In this document: positions 1-6,999 of the stretch, in pieces
Layout of the letters: each line of letters starts with the position of its first letter
How positions within the stretch are numbered: the first letter of the stretch is position 1
Origin: JBIOUF01 sp044866695
GTDB lineage: Bacteria > Actinomycetota > Actinomycetes > Propionibacteriales > Nocardioidaceae
Assembly (NCBI GenBank): GCA_044866695.1
Contig: JBIOUF010000158.1
Location: 1-35,509 of the forward strand
Length of the DNA stretch: 35,509 nt
Direction of reading: 5' to 3'
Translations under genes and position numbers: made by a program
Notes under the pieces: model-generated
Seen by the model: only the letters and a program-made list of their open reading frames with translations
Databases searched by the model: none
Told to the model about the DNA's origin: nothing

Positions 1-156
1 GGGCCGGCTCGACCACCCACCCGGCGGAGGATGGGCCGGCTCGACCACCCACCCGGCGGAGGATTGGCCGGCTCGACCACCCACCCGGCGGAGGATGGGC
101 CGGCTCGGCGGTCCACCCGGCGGAGGATGGGCCGGCTCGGCGGGGCACCCCGTGGA
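1..156. repeat. 32-bp tandem repeat array A (5 units)
   Basis: The core GCCGGCTCG starts at 3, 35, 67, 99 and 131, exactly 32 bp apart. Each core is followed by a C-rich stretch and a GGAGGAT end. The first three units are nearly identical and the last two diverge. The array runs off the left edge, so it is probably longer. The same family recurs at 18963-19131 and 34030-34312. I see no gene in 1-174. The open frames that cross it are repeat-encoded and not credible proteins. Confidence 0.93.
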
Positions 157-174
157 AGAGGGACCGGTAGGCCC

Positions 175-1503
175 TCAGGCGAACAACGCCTGGCCGACGT
201 ACTCGCCCGGCTGGACCCCCGGTGGTACGGCGAAGAGCGCCGACGACCGGAACTTCAGGTACTCGGTCAACGCGTCGGCCTTGGCCATCTGGTTCTGCAG
301 GGGGATGAACCGGGTCCGTGGGTCGCGGACGTAGGCGAGGAAGAACAGGCCGGCGTCCAGACCGCCGACGGCGTCGCTGCCGTCGACGAAGTTGTAGCCG
401 CGCCGTAGCATGCGCGCGCCGCCGTGGGCGGACGGATGGACGACCCGGATGTGCGCGTCCACGGGGATGACCGGCCCGGCCCGGCCGGGCATGTCGAAGT
501 CGGGCTCGGTGTGCTCCTCGCCACCGGACAGCGGGGCGCCGGTGTCCTTGCTCCGGCCCACGAAGTCCTCCTGGTCGGCGAGCGACTGCCGGTCCCAGAC
601 CTCGATGGTCATGTTGATCCGCCTGGCGACCAGGTAGGAGCCGCCGGCCAGCCAGTCGGCAGGGCTCTCGCCGGGCTGCACCCAGACGTGCTGCTCGAGC
701 GCGTCGGTCTCCTCGGCCTTGACGTTGGCGGTGCCGTCCTTGAAGCCGAACAGGTTGCGCGGTGTCGCCTGGGACGTCGAGGTGGTCGACGTGCGGCCGA
801 AGCCGAGCTGGGACCAGCGCACGGCGACGGTGCCGAACCCGATCCGGGCCAGGTTGCGGACGGCGTGGACGGCGACCTGAGGGTCGTCGGCGCACGCCTG
901 CACGCACAGGTCGCCGCCCGACCGGGCCGGGTCGAGGTTGTCGCCGGGGAAGTGCGGGAGCGGCCGCAGAGCCGCGGGCCGCCTGCGGGCGAGGCCGAAC
1001 CGGTCCCTGCCCCGCCCGTCGGCGAACAGCGTCGGCCCGAACCCGAAGGTCAGCGTCAGCCCCGAGGCCGGCAGGCCGATGGCCTCCCCGGTGTCGTCGG
1101 GGGGCAGGTTGTCCGCCCCCTGGGTGGGTCCGACCTCGCCGGCGGGCTCGCCGCGCACCATCCGCTCGGCCGCGGCCGTCCACTGCTGCAGCAGCGCGAC
1201 GAGGGCCTCGCGCGAGCCGGTGGTGACGTCGAAGGCGGCGAAGTGCAGCCGGTCCTGGACGGGCGTGGTGATGCCGGCCTGGTGCTCGCCGTGGAAGTCG
1301 TAGGACCGGCGTACCACCCCGGGCTCGGAGCTGCCGGGGTCGGCGGTCGCGCGGCCCGCGGCGAACGCCACGGTCGCGGCGCCCGCAGCGGCGGCGGCAC
1401 CGCCGAGCAGCCCCCGCCTGGACAGGCCTCGACGGGCGCGCGAGGCGGGGGAGGCGCCGGCCGGCTCCGCCGCGCCTTCTGCGGGCGTGACGTCGTCGGT
1501 CAG
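175..1503 (-). CDS. efeB: EfeB, Tat-exported Dyp-type heme peroxidase (deferrochelatase)
   Basis: Dye-decolorizing (Dyp-type) peroxidase of the EfeUOB iron system. In this family a periplasmic or extracytoplasmic heme enzyme oxidises ferrous iron or releases iron from heme before uptake. A twin-arginine signal (SRRGLLGG then an Ala-rich stretch) lies near the N-terminus. The Dyp motif GFKDGT, the proximal heme His region (HIRVVHPSAHGG) and the RRGYNF segment are all visible. It is the last gene of efeU-efeO-efeB. No ATG, GTG or TTG occurs in frame between the end of efeO and the Tat motif. The best start is a CTG at 1503 whose CTGA overlaps the efeO stop by 4 bp, the same geometry as the ATGA/GTGA overlaps elsewhere in the window. 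The identity is secure; the exact start is not. Confidence 0.93.
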   Translation of the reverse strand: MTDDVTPAEGAAEPAGASPASRARRGLSRRGLLGGAAAAAGAATVAFAAGRATADPGSSEPGVVRRSYDFHGEHQAGITTPVQDRLHFAAFDVTTGSREALVALLQQWTAAAERMVRGEPAGEVGPTQGADNLPPDDTGEAIGLPASGLTLTFGFGPTLFADGRGRDRFGLARRRPAALRPLPHFPGDNLDPARSGGDLCVQACADDPQVAVHAVRNLARIGFGTVAVRWSQLGFGRTSTTSTSQATPRNLFGFKDGTANVKAEETDALEQHVWVQPGESPADWLAGGSYLVARRINMTIEVWDRQSLADQEDFVGRSKDTGAPLSGGEEHTEPDFDMPGRAGPVIPVDAHIRVVHPSAHGGARMLRRGYNFVDGSDAVGGLDAGLFFLAYVRDPRTRFIPLQNQMAKADALTEYLKFRSSALFAVPPGVQPGEYVGQALFA

Positions 1504-2672
1504 CTCAGCACCGCCGCGGTCAGGCGGGACAACGGCTCGGAGAGCGCGTTCACCGCGTCGGCCAGCTGCTTGATCTCGTCCTCGGAGAGCTGGTCGTAGT
1601 ACCTGAACCCGTCGGCCGTCCGCTGCGCGTCGAGCAGCGCCTGCAGCGCCTCGAACCGGGTGACGAGCTGCGCCGACAGCTCGGGGTCCTTGTCCTGCAG
1701 GATCGGCTGCAGGCCCTCGAACGCGACGCGGGCACCGTCGACGTTGGCCTGGAAGTCCCACAGGTCCGTGCGCGACCAGTACTCCTCCTCCCCGGTGACC
1801 TTTCCCGTCGCCACCTCCTCGAGCAGCCCGCGCGAGCCGTTGGCCACCTGGTCGATGGTGAAGGTCAGCCGCTGTACGCGCCGGTCCAGGGTCTCGGTGT
1901 TGGCCAGCAGGTCCTGGGCGTAGCGCCTGCGCTGCTGGTCGGTCAGGCTCTGGTAGCCCGGCTCGGCGCGCGCGGGCCACAGGTCCTTCTCGATGAGATG
2001 CCATCCGGTCCACCGCTGGCCGGGCTCCAGGTCGGCCTCGCGGGCGTCCATCCGAGGGTCGAGGTCACCGAAGGACTCCGCGACGGTCTCGATGCGCTCC
2101 CAGTGCGTGCGGGCCTCGGGGTAGAGCGCCCGCGCCGCGTCGTCCTGACGCGCCTGGTAGAGCCTGACGAACCGACGGGTCCGGTCGAGCAGCTGGGCGG
2201 ACTGGTCCTCGACGTACGCCGCGTAGTTGTCCTGCGCCTGCCTCACCAGCGCGGGGTCGTCGGCGGAGACCTGGACCTCCTCGCCGGACCCGGTCACCGT
2301 GAAGCCGGCCCGGATGCCCTTGCCCTTCATCCCGGGCTTGCAGGCCGTCGTGTAGCTCCCGGCCGGCGCCGTGACGACCAGCTGCCGGTCGAGGTTTGGC
2401 CCGATGTTCTCGACCTCGCCGACGATGCGCAGGCCGTCCTCGCCGAGCAGGTAGAACTCGGTCACCTGGCTGCCCGCGTTGGTGACGTCGAAGGTGAGCG
2501 TGCCGGCGGGCGCCTCGTCGGCGGAGAGCTCGCAGGCGTCGTCGGTGGAGCTGACGCTGAGCACGCGTGGGTCGGAGCCGCCGCGGCCGGCCGGCTCGGT
2601 GTTGTCGGTGCATGCGGCGAGCACCGGCGTGGCGAGGAGCAGGGCCGCGAGGGCGGTCGTGGATGAGCGCAT
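1500..2672 (-). CDS. efeO: EfeO, iron-binding cupredoxin/M75 lipoprotein
   Basis: Extracytoplasmic iron-binding component of EfeUOB, 390 aa. The signal peptide ends in a lipobox (LAAC, lipidated Cys21), so it is probably membrane-anchored. Residues about 35-127 form the cupredoxin-like domain. The rest is the helical peptidase-M75 domain, with its HxxE metal motif at His225-Glu228 (HLIE). The ATG at 2672 has an AAGGA ribosome site just upstream. It begins 29 nt after efeU and its stop overlaps the proposed efeB start. By family it binds iron and passes it to the permease EfeU. Confidence 0.95.
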   Translation of the reverse strand: MRSSTTALAALLLATPVLAACTDNTEPAGRGGSDPRVLSVSSTDDACELSADEAPAGTLTFDVTNAGSQVTEFYLLGEDGLRIVGEVENIGPNLDRQLVVTAPAGSYTTACKPGMKGKGIRAGFTVTGSGEEVQVSADDPALVRQAQDNYAAYVEDQSAQLLDRTRRFVRLYQARQDDAARALYPEARTHWERIETVAESFGDLDPRMDAREADLEPGQRWTGWHLIEKDLWPARAEPGYQSLTDQQRRRYAQDLLANTETLDRRVQRLTFTIDQVANGSRGLLEEVATGKVTGEEEYWSRTDLWDFQANVDGARVAFEGLQPILQDKDPELSAQLVTRFEALQALLDAQRTADGFRYYDQLSEDEIKQLADAVNALSEPLSRLTAAVLS

Positions 2673-2701
2673 GTCCTTCTCTTCAGGTGCGTCGTCGTGG
2701 C

Positions 2702-3571
2702 TCAGCGGGTGGCGACGGGGGTCCGGGGCGGGGCGGGTCGGACGCTGCGCCGGCGTGCGGAGACCAGGAACAGGGTCATCACCGGGACGACGTACAGGAT
2801 CCAGGCGATGCCCTCCAGCCAGGTGGTCTGGGGCGAGAAGTTGAAGACCCCCTTGAGCACGGCGCCGTACCAGGTGTTGGGGTCGACGGTGTCGGAGACG
2901 TCGAACATCAGGTTGTCCAGGCCGGGCAGGACGCCGGCCTCCTGCAGGTCGTGGACGCCGTAGGACAGCACGCCGCCGGCGACCAGGATCAGGAACGCGC
3001 CGGTCCAGGTGAAGAACCTGCTCAGGTTGAGCCGGAGGGCGCCTCGGTAGGTCAGCCAGCCGAGGACGACGGCGGTGCCGATCCCCAGCGCCGCGCCGAG
3101 CAGTGGCTCCCAGGTGGGGGTGACCGGGCCGGCGGTCTCCCTGGTGGCGGCGTTGGTCGCCGCCCAGAGGAACATGGCGGTCTCCAGGCCCTCGCGGCCG
3201 ACGGCGAGGACCGCGACGACGACCAGCGACCAGCGGCCGGTCTCCGCGGCCTGGTCCAGGGCGCCGCGCAGCTCGCCGCCGAGGCCGCGGGCCGCGCGGG
3301 CCATCCAGAAGATCATCCAGGTCACGAACCCGACCGCGATGATCGACAGGCCGCCGCCGATCAGCTCCTGGGCCTCGAAGGTCAGGCCGCGGGGCCCGTA
3401 GGTGAGCAGCGCGCCGAACGCGAGGCTGACCGCGACCGCGAGCGCGACGCCGGCCCAGATCCAGCGCAGCAGGTGGCGCCGGTCGGTCTTGACCAGGTAG
3501 GCGACCAGGATGCTCACGACCAAGGCCGCCTCGAGGCCCTCGCGCAAACCGATCAGGAAGTTGGCCAGCAC
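2702..3571 (-). CDS. efeU: EfeU, FTR1-family iron permease
   Basis: High-affinity iron permease of the FTR1/OFeT family, 289 aa and polytopic. Both iron-binding REGLE signatures are present, at residues 10-14 (LREGLEAAL) and 126-130 (GREGLETAM), each in a membrane helix. It is the first gene of the efeUOB operon. The GTG start at 3571 has TACCAT seven nt upstream (3579-3584), which fits a leaderless transcript. An IdeR/DtxR-like site lies just upstream at 3595-3613, predicting repression when iron is plentiful. Confidence 0.96.
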   Translation of the reverse strand: MLANFLIGLREGLEAALVVSILVAYLVKTDRRHLLRWIWAGVALAVAVSLAFGALLTYGPRGLTFEAQELIGGGLSIIAVGFVTWMIFWMARAARGLGGELRGALDQAAETGRWSLVVVAVLAVGREGLETAMFLWAATNAATRETAGPVTPTWEPLLGAALGIGTAVVLGWLTYRGALRLNLSRFFTWTGAFLILVAGGVLSYGVHDLQEAGVLPGLDNLMFDVSDTVDPNTWYGAVLKGVFNFSPQTTWLEGIAWILYVVPVMTLFLVSARRRSVRPAPPRTPVATR

Positions 3572-3594
3572 GGTGCCGATGGTACGCCGTTCTC

Positions 3595-3613
3595 TTAGGG
3601 CTGCCTAACCTTG
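3595..3613 (-). promoter_or_regulatory. IdeR/DtxR-type iron box upstream of efeU
   Basis: On the minus strand this site reads CAAGGTTAGGCAGCCCTAA. It matches 14 of 19 positions of the DtxR/IdeR consensus, including AGGTTAGGC and CCTAA. It ends about 10 bp upstream of the putative efeU -10 (TACCAT), so it would cover the spacer and -35 region. The predicted role, Fe-IdeR repression of efeUOB, is inferred from position and similarity. Confidence 0.75.
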
Positions 3614-3618
3614 GTTCG

Positions 3619-3648
3619 TTGTCAGCACTGGGAGCAGACTGGTAGCGT
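3619..3648 (+). promoter_or_regulatory. vapBC promoter (leaderless)
   Basis: TTGTCA at 3619-3624 and TAGCGT at 3643-3648 are separated by 18 bp. The -10 is followed by 6 nt and then the vapB ATG, so transcription would start at the initiation codon. The promoter lies back to back with the efeU control region. Confidence 0.65.
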
Positions 3649-3654
3649 CTTCCC

Positions 3655-3891
3655 ATGAAGGTCACGTTGGACCACGCCGGCAGGCTCCTGGTGCCGAAGT
3701 CGCTCCGGGACGCGCTCGGCCTGCGACCGGGTGCGGAGGTCGACGTCTCTGTTTACGGCTCTGGCTTGCAGGTCACCCCCTCGGGCCGGACTGCGCGGCT
3801 CGTCGAGCGAGATGGCGTTCTCGTCGCAACCGGGAGCACCCAGATCGACGACGACGTGGTGTTCGACCTCCTGGACGCCGGACGCCGGTGA
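3655..3891 (+). CDS. vapB: VapB-like antitoxin, AbrB/SpoVT domain
   Basis: A 78-aa protein. The N-terminal 45 residues form an AbrB/SpoVT swapped-hairpin DNA-binding domain (GRLLVPKSLRDALGLRPG). The C-terminal tail would bind and neutralise the toxin. Its stop overlaps the GTG of the PIN-domain toxin by 4 bp (GTGA), the classic antitoxin-toxin arrangement. The complex probably autoregulates at the promoter just upstream. Confidence 0.92.
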   Translation: MKVTLDHAGRLLVPKSLRDALGLRPGAEVDVSVYGSGLQVTPSGRTARLVERDGVLVATGSTQIDDDVVFDLLDAGRR

Positions 3892-4310
3892 CGCCGCTGG
3901 CCGTCGACACGAGCGTCGCGGTGCCGCTCCTGGTCGAGACACACCGGCAGCACTCCACCACGCTGGCCTGGTCGCGGGCTGAGCGAACGCCGCTGTCGCT
4001 GTCCGGGCACGCGCTCGCCGAGACCTACTCCGTCCTGACCCGGCTGCCCGGCGACGTCCGGCTCGCGCCGGCCGACGCCGCGAGGCTCATCGGGGCGCGG
4101 TTCGAGGAACCGCTGGTCCTCGACGCCGCCACTGCCCTGTGTCTGCCGGACCTGCTGGCGGACGCGGGCGTCGCGGGAGGAGCCGCATACGACGGCCTCG
4201 TCGCCCTCGCGGCGCGGGCTCATGGAGCGCCCTTGGCGACCCGAGACGCCCGCGCCGCGGCCACCTACGCACGGCTGGGCGTCGAGGTGCGCGTCGTGCC
4301 ATCGTCCTGA
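3888..4310 (+). CDS. vapC: VapC-like PIN-domain ribonuclease toxin
   Basis: PIN-domain toxin of 140 aa, the usual VapC length. The expected acidic residues are present: Asp7 (AVDTSVAV), Glu45 (LAETYSVLTR), Asp102 (AYDGLVALAA) and Asp120 (TRDARA). These chelate Mg2+/Mn2+ for RNA cleavage; the RNA target cannot be read from sequence. Translation is coupled to vapB through the GTGA overlap, and the GTG at 3888 is the only sensible start. Confidence 0.94.
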   Translation: MTPLAVDTSVAVPLLVETHRQHSTTLAWSRAERTPLSLSGHALAETYSVLTRLPGDVRLAPADAARLIGARFEEPLVLDAATALCLPDLLADAGVAGGAAYDGLVALAARAHGAPLATRDARAAATYARLGVEVRVVPSS

Positions 4311-4420
4311 AGGCTTGACCTCAGCGCGCGAGGGGTGGGAGCAGTCGCATGGTCAACCCCCGTGGCTTGACTGGCGGGAACGGGATTCGTGAGCCGGGAG
4401 TAGCTCGCACCGGCGGCATC

Positions 4421-4447
4421 GAGTGGTACCGTAATCCTGTACCACTC
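4421..4447. promoter_or_regulatory. Inverted-repeat operator for yefM-yoeB
   Basis: Perfect 9-bp arms, GAGTGGTAC at 4421-4429 and GTACCACTC at 4439-4447, are separated by 9 bp. The left arm includes a possible -10 (TACCGT, 4427-4432). The AAGGAGG ribosome site of yefM follows at 4449-4455. YefM-YoeB complexes are known to bind palindromes in their own promoters. Assignment as the autoregulatory operator is inferred from position. Confidence 0.7.
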
Positions 4448-4460
4448 CAAGGAGGCCCGG

Positions 4461-4706
4461 ATGTCCGTTACCGCGAGCGAGGCCCGCAAGCAGCTCTTCC
4501 CACTGATCGAGAAGGTCAACAACGACCGCATCGCAGTGGAGATCACCTCGCGCCGCGGCAACGCGGTGCTGATCTCGGCCGAGGAGTTCGCGGCTCTGGA
4601 GGAGACGGCCTACCTGTTGCGGGTGCCTGCCAACGCGAAGCGGCTGCTCGAGAGCCTCCAGCAGGCGAAGGCAGGCGATCGGCACGAGCACGAGCTCGCC
4701 GAGTGA
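4461..4706 (+). CDS. yefM: YefM/Phd-family antitoxin
   Basis: An 81-aa antitoxin of the Phd/YefM family. The N-terminal dimerisation and DNA-binding part is typical (SVTASEARKQLFPLIEKVNND, then RGNAVLISAEEFAALEET). The acidic C-terminus would wrap the toxin. A strong AAGGAGG site lies 6 nt before the ATG. The stop overlaps the yoeB GTG by 4 bp. Confidence 0.95.
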   Translation: MSVTASEARKQLFPLIEKVNNDRIAVEITSRRGNAVLISAEEFAALEETAYLLRVPANAKRLLESLQQAKAGDRHEHELAE

Positions 4707-4960
4707 GGCTCGTCTTCACGCCCAACGGGTGGGAGGACTACAAGCACTGGCTTCAGACCGACCGGCAGATCGTCAAACGGATCAACCGGCTCGTCGATGA
4801 TGCATTGCGGGACCCGAGCGACGGCATCGGCAAGCCAGAGCCATTGAGGCACATGTTCACCGGTGCGTGGTCCCGCCGCATCACCGACGAGCACCGACTG
4901 GTGTACCTGGTTGACGACGAGGACCTCGTGGTGCTGCAGGCGCGGTTCCACTACAGGTGA
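4703..4960 (+). CDS. yoeB: YoeB-family ribosome-dependent mRNA endonuclease toxin
   Basis: An 85-aa RelE/YoeB-fold toxin. Counting from the GTG at 4703, Glu46, Arg65, His83 and Tyr84 fall at the same numbers as the catalytic residues of E. coli YoeB, and the characteristic GAWSRRITDEHRLVY block is intact. YoeB cleaves mRNA in the ribosomal A site. The GTGA overlap with yefM fixes the start; a longer in-frame reading upstream is spurious. It is predicted active and neutralised by the adjacent YefM. Confidence 0.96.
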   Translation: MRLVFTPNGWEDYKHWLQTDRQIVKRINRLVDDALRDPSDGIGKPEPLRHMFTGAWSRRITDEHRLVYLVDDEDLVVLQARFHYR

Positions 4961-5019
4961 CACCGGTTCGCTCGGCAAGAATGCCTCGGCCCGCTTGGCT
5001 CCATCGCCGATAAGCCACA

Positions 5020-5421
5020 TTATGTCAAGTAGCGGCCCAGCGTCCTCGGTCTCCCGCAGGCGGCGCCTCCAAGACGGCGCGCGATCGATGGCCGCCCTGA
5101 GCAGTCGACCGCGACCGCCAGCGCGGCGCAGATCTCGCGCATGCGCGTCTCGGCGAGCCTTCCCAACCGGTCGCCGAGAACCCCCAGCGAGACGCTCTCG
5201 ACCGAGTCGACGTTCACTACCGACCGAAGCGGCACAGGGTCCTCACCGGGTTCGAGCAGGACCTCGCTGGCGAGCCCGCGGATGGTCGTCGTGCACGGCG
5301 CCACGAGCGCCCGCCGGTGTCGCGGGATGACCGCGTCGCGGGACAGGACCACGACCGGTCGTCGACCGGTCTCGGCCATCTCGCACCACCACACCTCCCC
5401 ACGAACGGGGATGGTGGTCAC
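5020..5421 (-). CDS. mazF: MazF/PemK-family endoribonuclease toxin
   Basis: PemK/MazF-fold toxin of 133 aa. It has the N-terminal VRGEVWW strand, the Arg21-Pro22 RPVVVLSRD motif, the PCTTTIRG segment near residue 42-49 and the SVVNVDSV strand. The GTG at 5421 overlaps the antitoxin stop by 4 bp. MazF proteins cleave short RNA motifs; the motif is not predictable here. The C-terminus runs about 25 residues past the end of the usual fold (from about CSGRPSIARR) and is of unknown role. It converges with yoeB, 59 bp apart. Confidence 0.92.
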   Translation of the reverse strand: MTTIPVRGEVWWCEMAETGRRPVVVLSRDAVIPRHRRALVAPCTTTIRGLASEVLLEPGEDPVPLRSVVNVDSVESVSLGVLGDRLGRLAETRMREICAALAVAVDCSGRPSIARRLGGAACGRPRTLGRYLT

Positions 5422-5654
5422 GACGCTGCCGCCGCCCCTCGGAACGACGCCAGGTCCCCCCACTGGTCCGGCTCGTCGAGTGGGTGTTCGTCGTACGCGG
5501 CGTAGCGCGCGTCCACCTCGGCCGAACGGTACTGGGCAAGCAGAGCGGCGAGAGCCTCGTCGACCAGCGCCGCGTCCGTCCTTCTCGACCGTAGTCTTCG
5601 GGCATCCTGGAGAAGAGTCGCATCGACCGTCGTACTCAGACGTGTGCGAGCCAT
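5418..5654 (-). CDS. MazE-like ribbon-helix-helix antitoxin
   Basis: A 78-aa protein starting MARTRLSTTVDATLLQDARRL, a ribbon-helix-helix type DNA-binding segment. An acidic tail (EHPLDEPDQWGDLASF) resembles the toxin-binding tail of actinobacterial MazE-type antitoxins. Its stop overlaps the MazF-like toxin start by 4 bp. Antitoxin function is inferred mainly from this pairing. Confidence 0.9.
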   Translation of the reverse strand: MARTRLSTTVDATLLQDARRLRSRRTDAALVDEALAALLAQYRSAEVDARYAAYDEHPLDEPDQWGDLASFRGAAAAS

Positions 5655-5746
5655 GCCACGATCATGCCGCGCCTCGACCCTCGTCCGGCCCGGGCCGACG
5701 CGTTGAGACGGGTGGGCAGCTCGCCGATGTGAGACAGGTCGGCCCC

Positions 5747-6316
5747 TCAGAGGAGCCGGAAGGTGGACAGCACGACCCCGCCGCCGAGCGTTCGGGACGA
5801 CAACAAAGACAGTGCGTGGGGCGCGAACCCGGCCTCGACGAGCCGGGTCCCCTGGCCGACCAGCACCGGGTTCACCTTGACGTGCAGCTCGTCGACCTCG
5901 GGCAGCAGCTGGGCGGCCAGGTGACCTCCGCCGCAGAGCCAGATGTCCAGGCCGTCCGCCTCCTGCTTGAGCGAGCGCACCAGGTCCAGCGGGTCGCCGT
6001 CGACGCGGGTCACCGTGGGGTCGGGCGGGAGGTCACGATGGGTCACGACGTACTGCCGCAGGTGCGGGTAGGCGCTGGTGAGCCCCGCGTCCAGCGCCGG
6101 CTGGTGGGTGCGCGCCCCCATCACCACGGTGTCGAAGTGCCGGGCCGGGGCCGTGACGCCGAGGGGCTCCCGGGCATGGGCCGGGCAGGTCTCGGGGTAC
6201 TCGGCGAAGACGTCGGCGAACGTCGCCGGGTCCGCGGGGAAGAAGTCGAACTCGCCGTCGGGCCCGGCGATGAAGCCGTCGACCGACGTGGCGACGAGGT
6301 AGACGAGTGCGCGCAT
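5747..6316 (-). CDS. DHFR/RibD C-terminal-like reductase
   Basis: A 189-aa protein of the dihydrofolate reductase-like RibD C-terminal family. It starts with the typical VYLVATSVDGFIAGPDG strand-loop, then DTVVMGARTH, WLCGGGHLAAQLL (the nucleotide-binding Gly-rich turn) and a C-terminal VVLSTFRLL. Such proteins are NADPH-dependent reductases, most of unassigned substrate. The ATG at 6316 is preceded by a G-rich stretch. It follows the PCD-VOC gene by 14 bp and looks like the last gene of the minus-strand operon. Whether it acts in that pathway is unknown. Confidence 0.88.
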   Translation of the reverse strand: MRALVYLVATSVDGFIAGPDGEFDFFPADPATFADVFAEYPETCPAHAREPLGVTAPARHFDTVVMGARTHQPALDAGLTSAYPHLRQYVVTHRDLPPDPTVTRVDGDPLDLVRSLKQEADGLDIWLCGGGHLAAQLLPEVDELHVKVNPVLVGQGTRLVEAGFAPHALSLLSSRTLGGGVVLSTFRLL

Positions 6317-6330
6317 CTGCGTCCCCCCGC

Positions 6331-6999
6331 TCAGTCCCGGTCCTGCCAGGTGCAGACGCAGGCCTCGTTGCCTTCGGCGTCGGCGAGGACCCAGAACGCG
6401 CGGGCCCGGGTGTCGCTGACCAGCCGGCCGCCGGCGGCGACGGAGTCGCGGACCCGCTGCTCGGCGACGTCGTGCGGCACCATCACGTCGAGGTGGATGC
6501 GGTTGCGCTCGCGGCGCGGCTCGTCCATCTGCTGGAACCACACCGCCGGGCCGATGCCCTCCGGGTCGAGCAGCGCGGTCACCGGGTCCCCGTCCGGCGT
6601 GTGCTCGGGCACGTAGCCGAGCACCGTCTGCCAGAACGGCAGCACCGCGCCGATGTCGAGGGCGTCGATGGCCACCTCGACCACGACGCTGTCCAGAGGG
6701 TTGCTGTGGAAGCCGCGGCTGGCCGCCAGGGCGGTCACGGCACGGGCCAGGTCGACGTCCCGCTCGGAGAGGCCGTTGAGGAAGTGCGTGGTGGACATGA
6801 CATGTGCCAGGTCCGGGTAGCGCAGGTCGATCGACGCATGGTGGTCCCGCTCGTCGCAGAGCGCCGCGACGTCGGCGGCGAAGCGACCGGCGGCGGTGAA
6901 GGACCCGCAGCAGAAGTTCGCCTCGACGCCGGTGCGCAGCACGCGCCAGTCCGAGAGCCCCTGGTCGGTGAAGCCGCTGGCGGTCACGCGTGTGGTCAT
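6331..6999 (-). CDS. Pterin-carbinolamine-dehydratase-like domain fused to VOC/glyoxalase domain
   Basis: A 222-aa two-domain protein. Residues 11-97 resemble 4a-hydroxytetrahydrobiopterin dehydratase, with the paired His (His53-His54 in RDHHASIDLRYP), a third His (His72 in TTHFLNGL) and the SERDVDLA helix. The usual Asp after the third His is Phe73 here. Residues about 101-222 form a VOC domain (VVEVAIDALD start, FWVLADAEGNEACVC end). The ATG at 6999 overlaps the idi stop by 4 bp. The substrate is unknown, and the dehydratase may be inactive or repurposed. Confidence 0.85.
   Translation of the reverse strand: MTTRVTASGFTDQGLSDWRVLRTGVEANFCCGSFTAAGRFAADVAALCDERDHHASIDLRYPDLAHVMSTTHFLNGLSERDVDLARAVTALAASRGFHSNPLDSVVVEVAIDALDIGAVLPFWQTVLGYVPEHTPDGDPVTALLDPEGIGPAVWFQQMDEPRRERNRIHLDVMVPHDVAEQRVRDSVAAGGRLVSDTRARAFWVLADAEGNEACVCTWQDRD

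Noticed and set aside
31..408. Coding region over the left repeat array
   Set aside because: Its residues come from the 32-bp repeat followed by the antisense of efeB; no start signal and no family resemblance.
175..2013. EfeB extended upstream to a start at 2013
   Set aside because: The extra 170 residues overlap efeO in another frame and are Arg/Gly-rich with no similarity to any family. They would also bury the Tat signal.
4349..4960. A single 203-residue toxin reading from 4349
   Set aside because: The first 118 codons overlap yefM in another frame; the YoeB fold and residue numbering fit a start at 4703.
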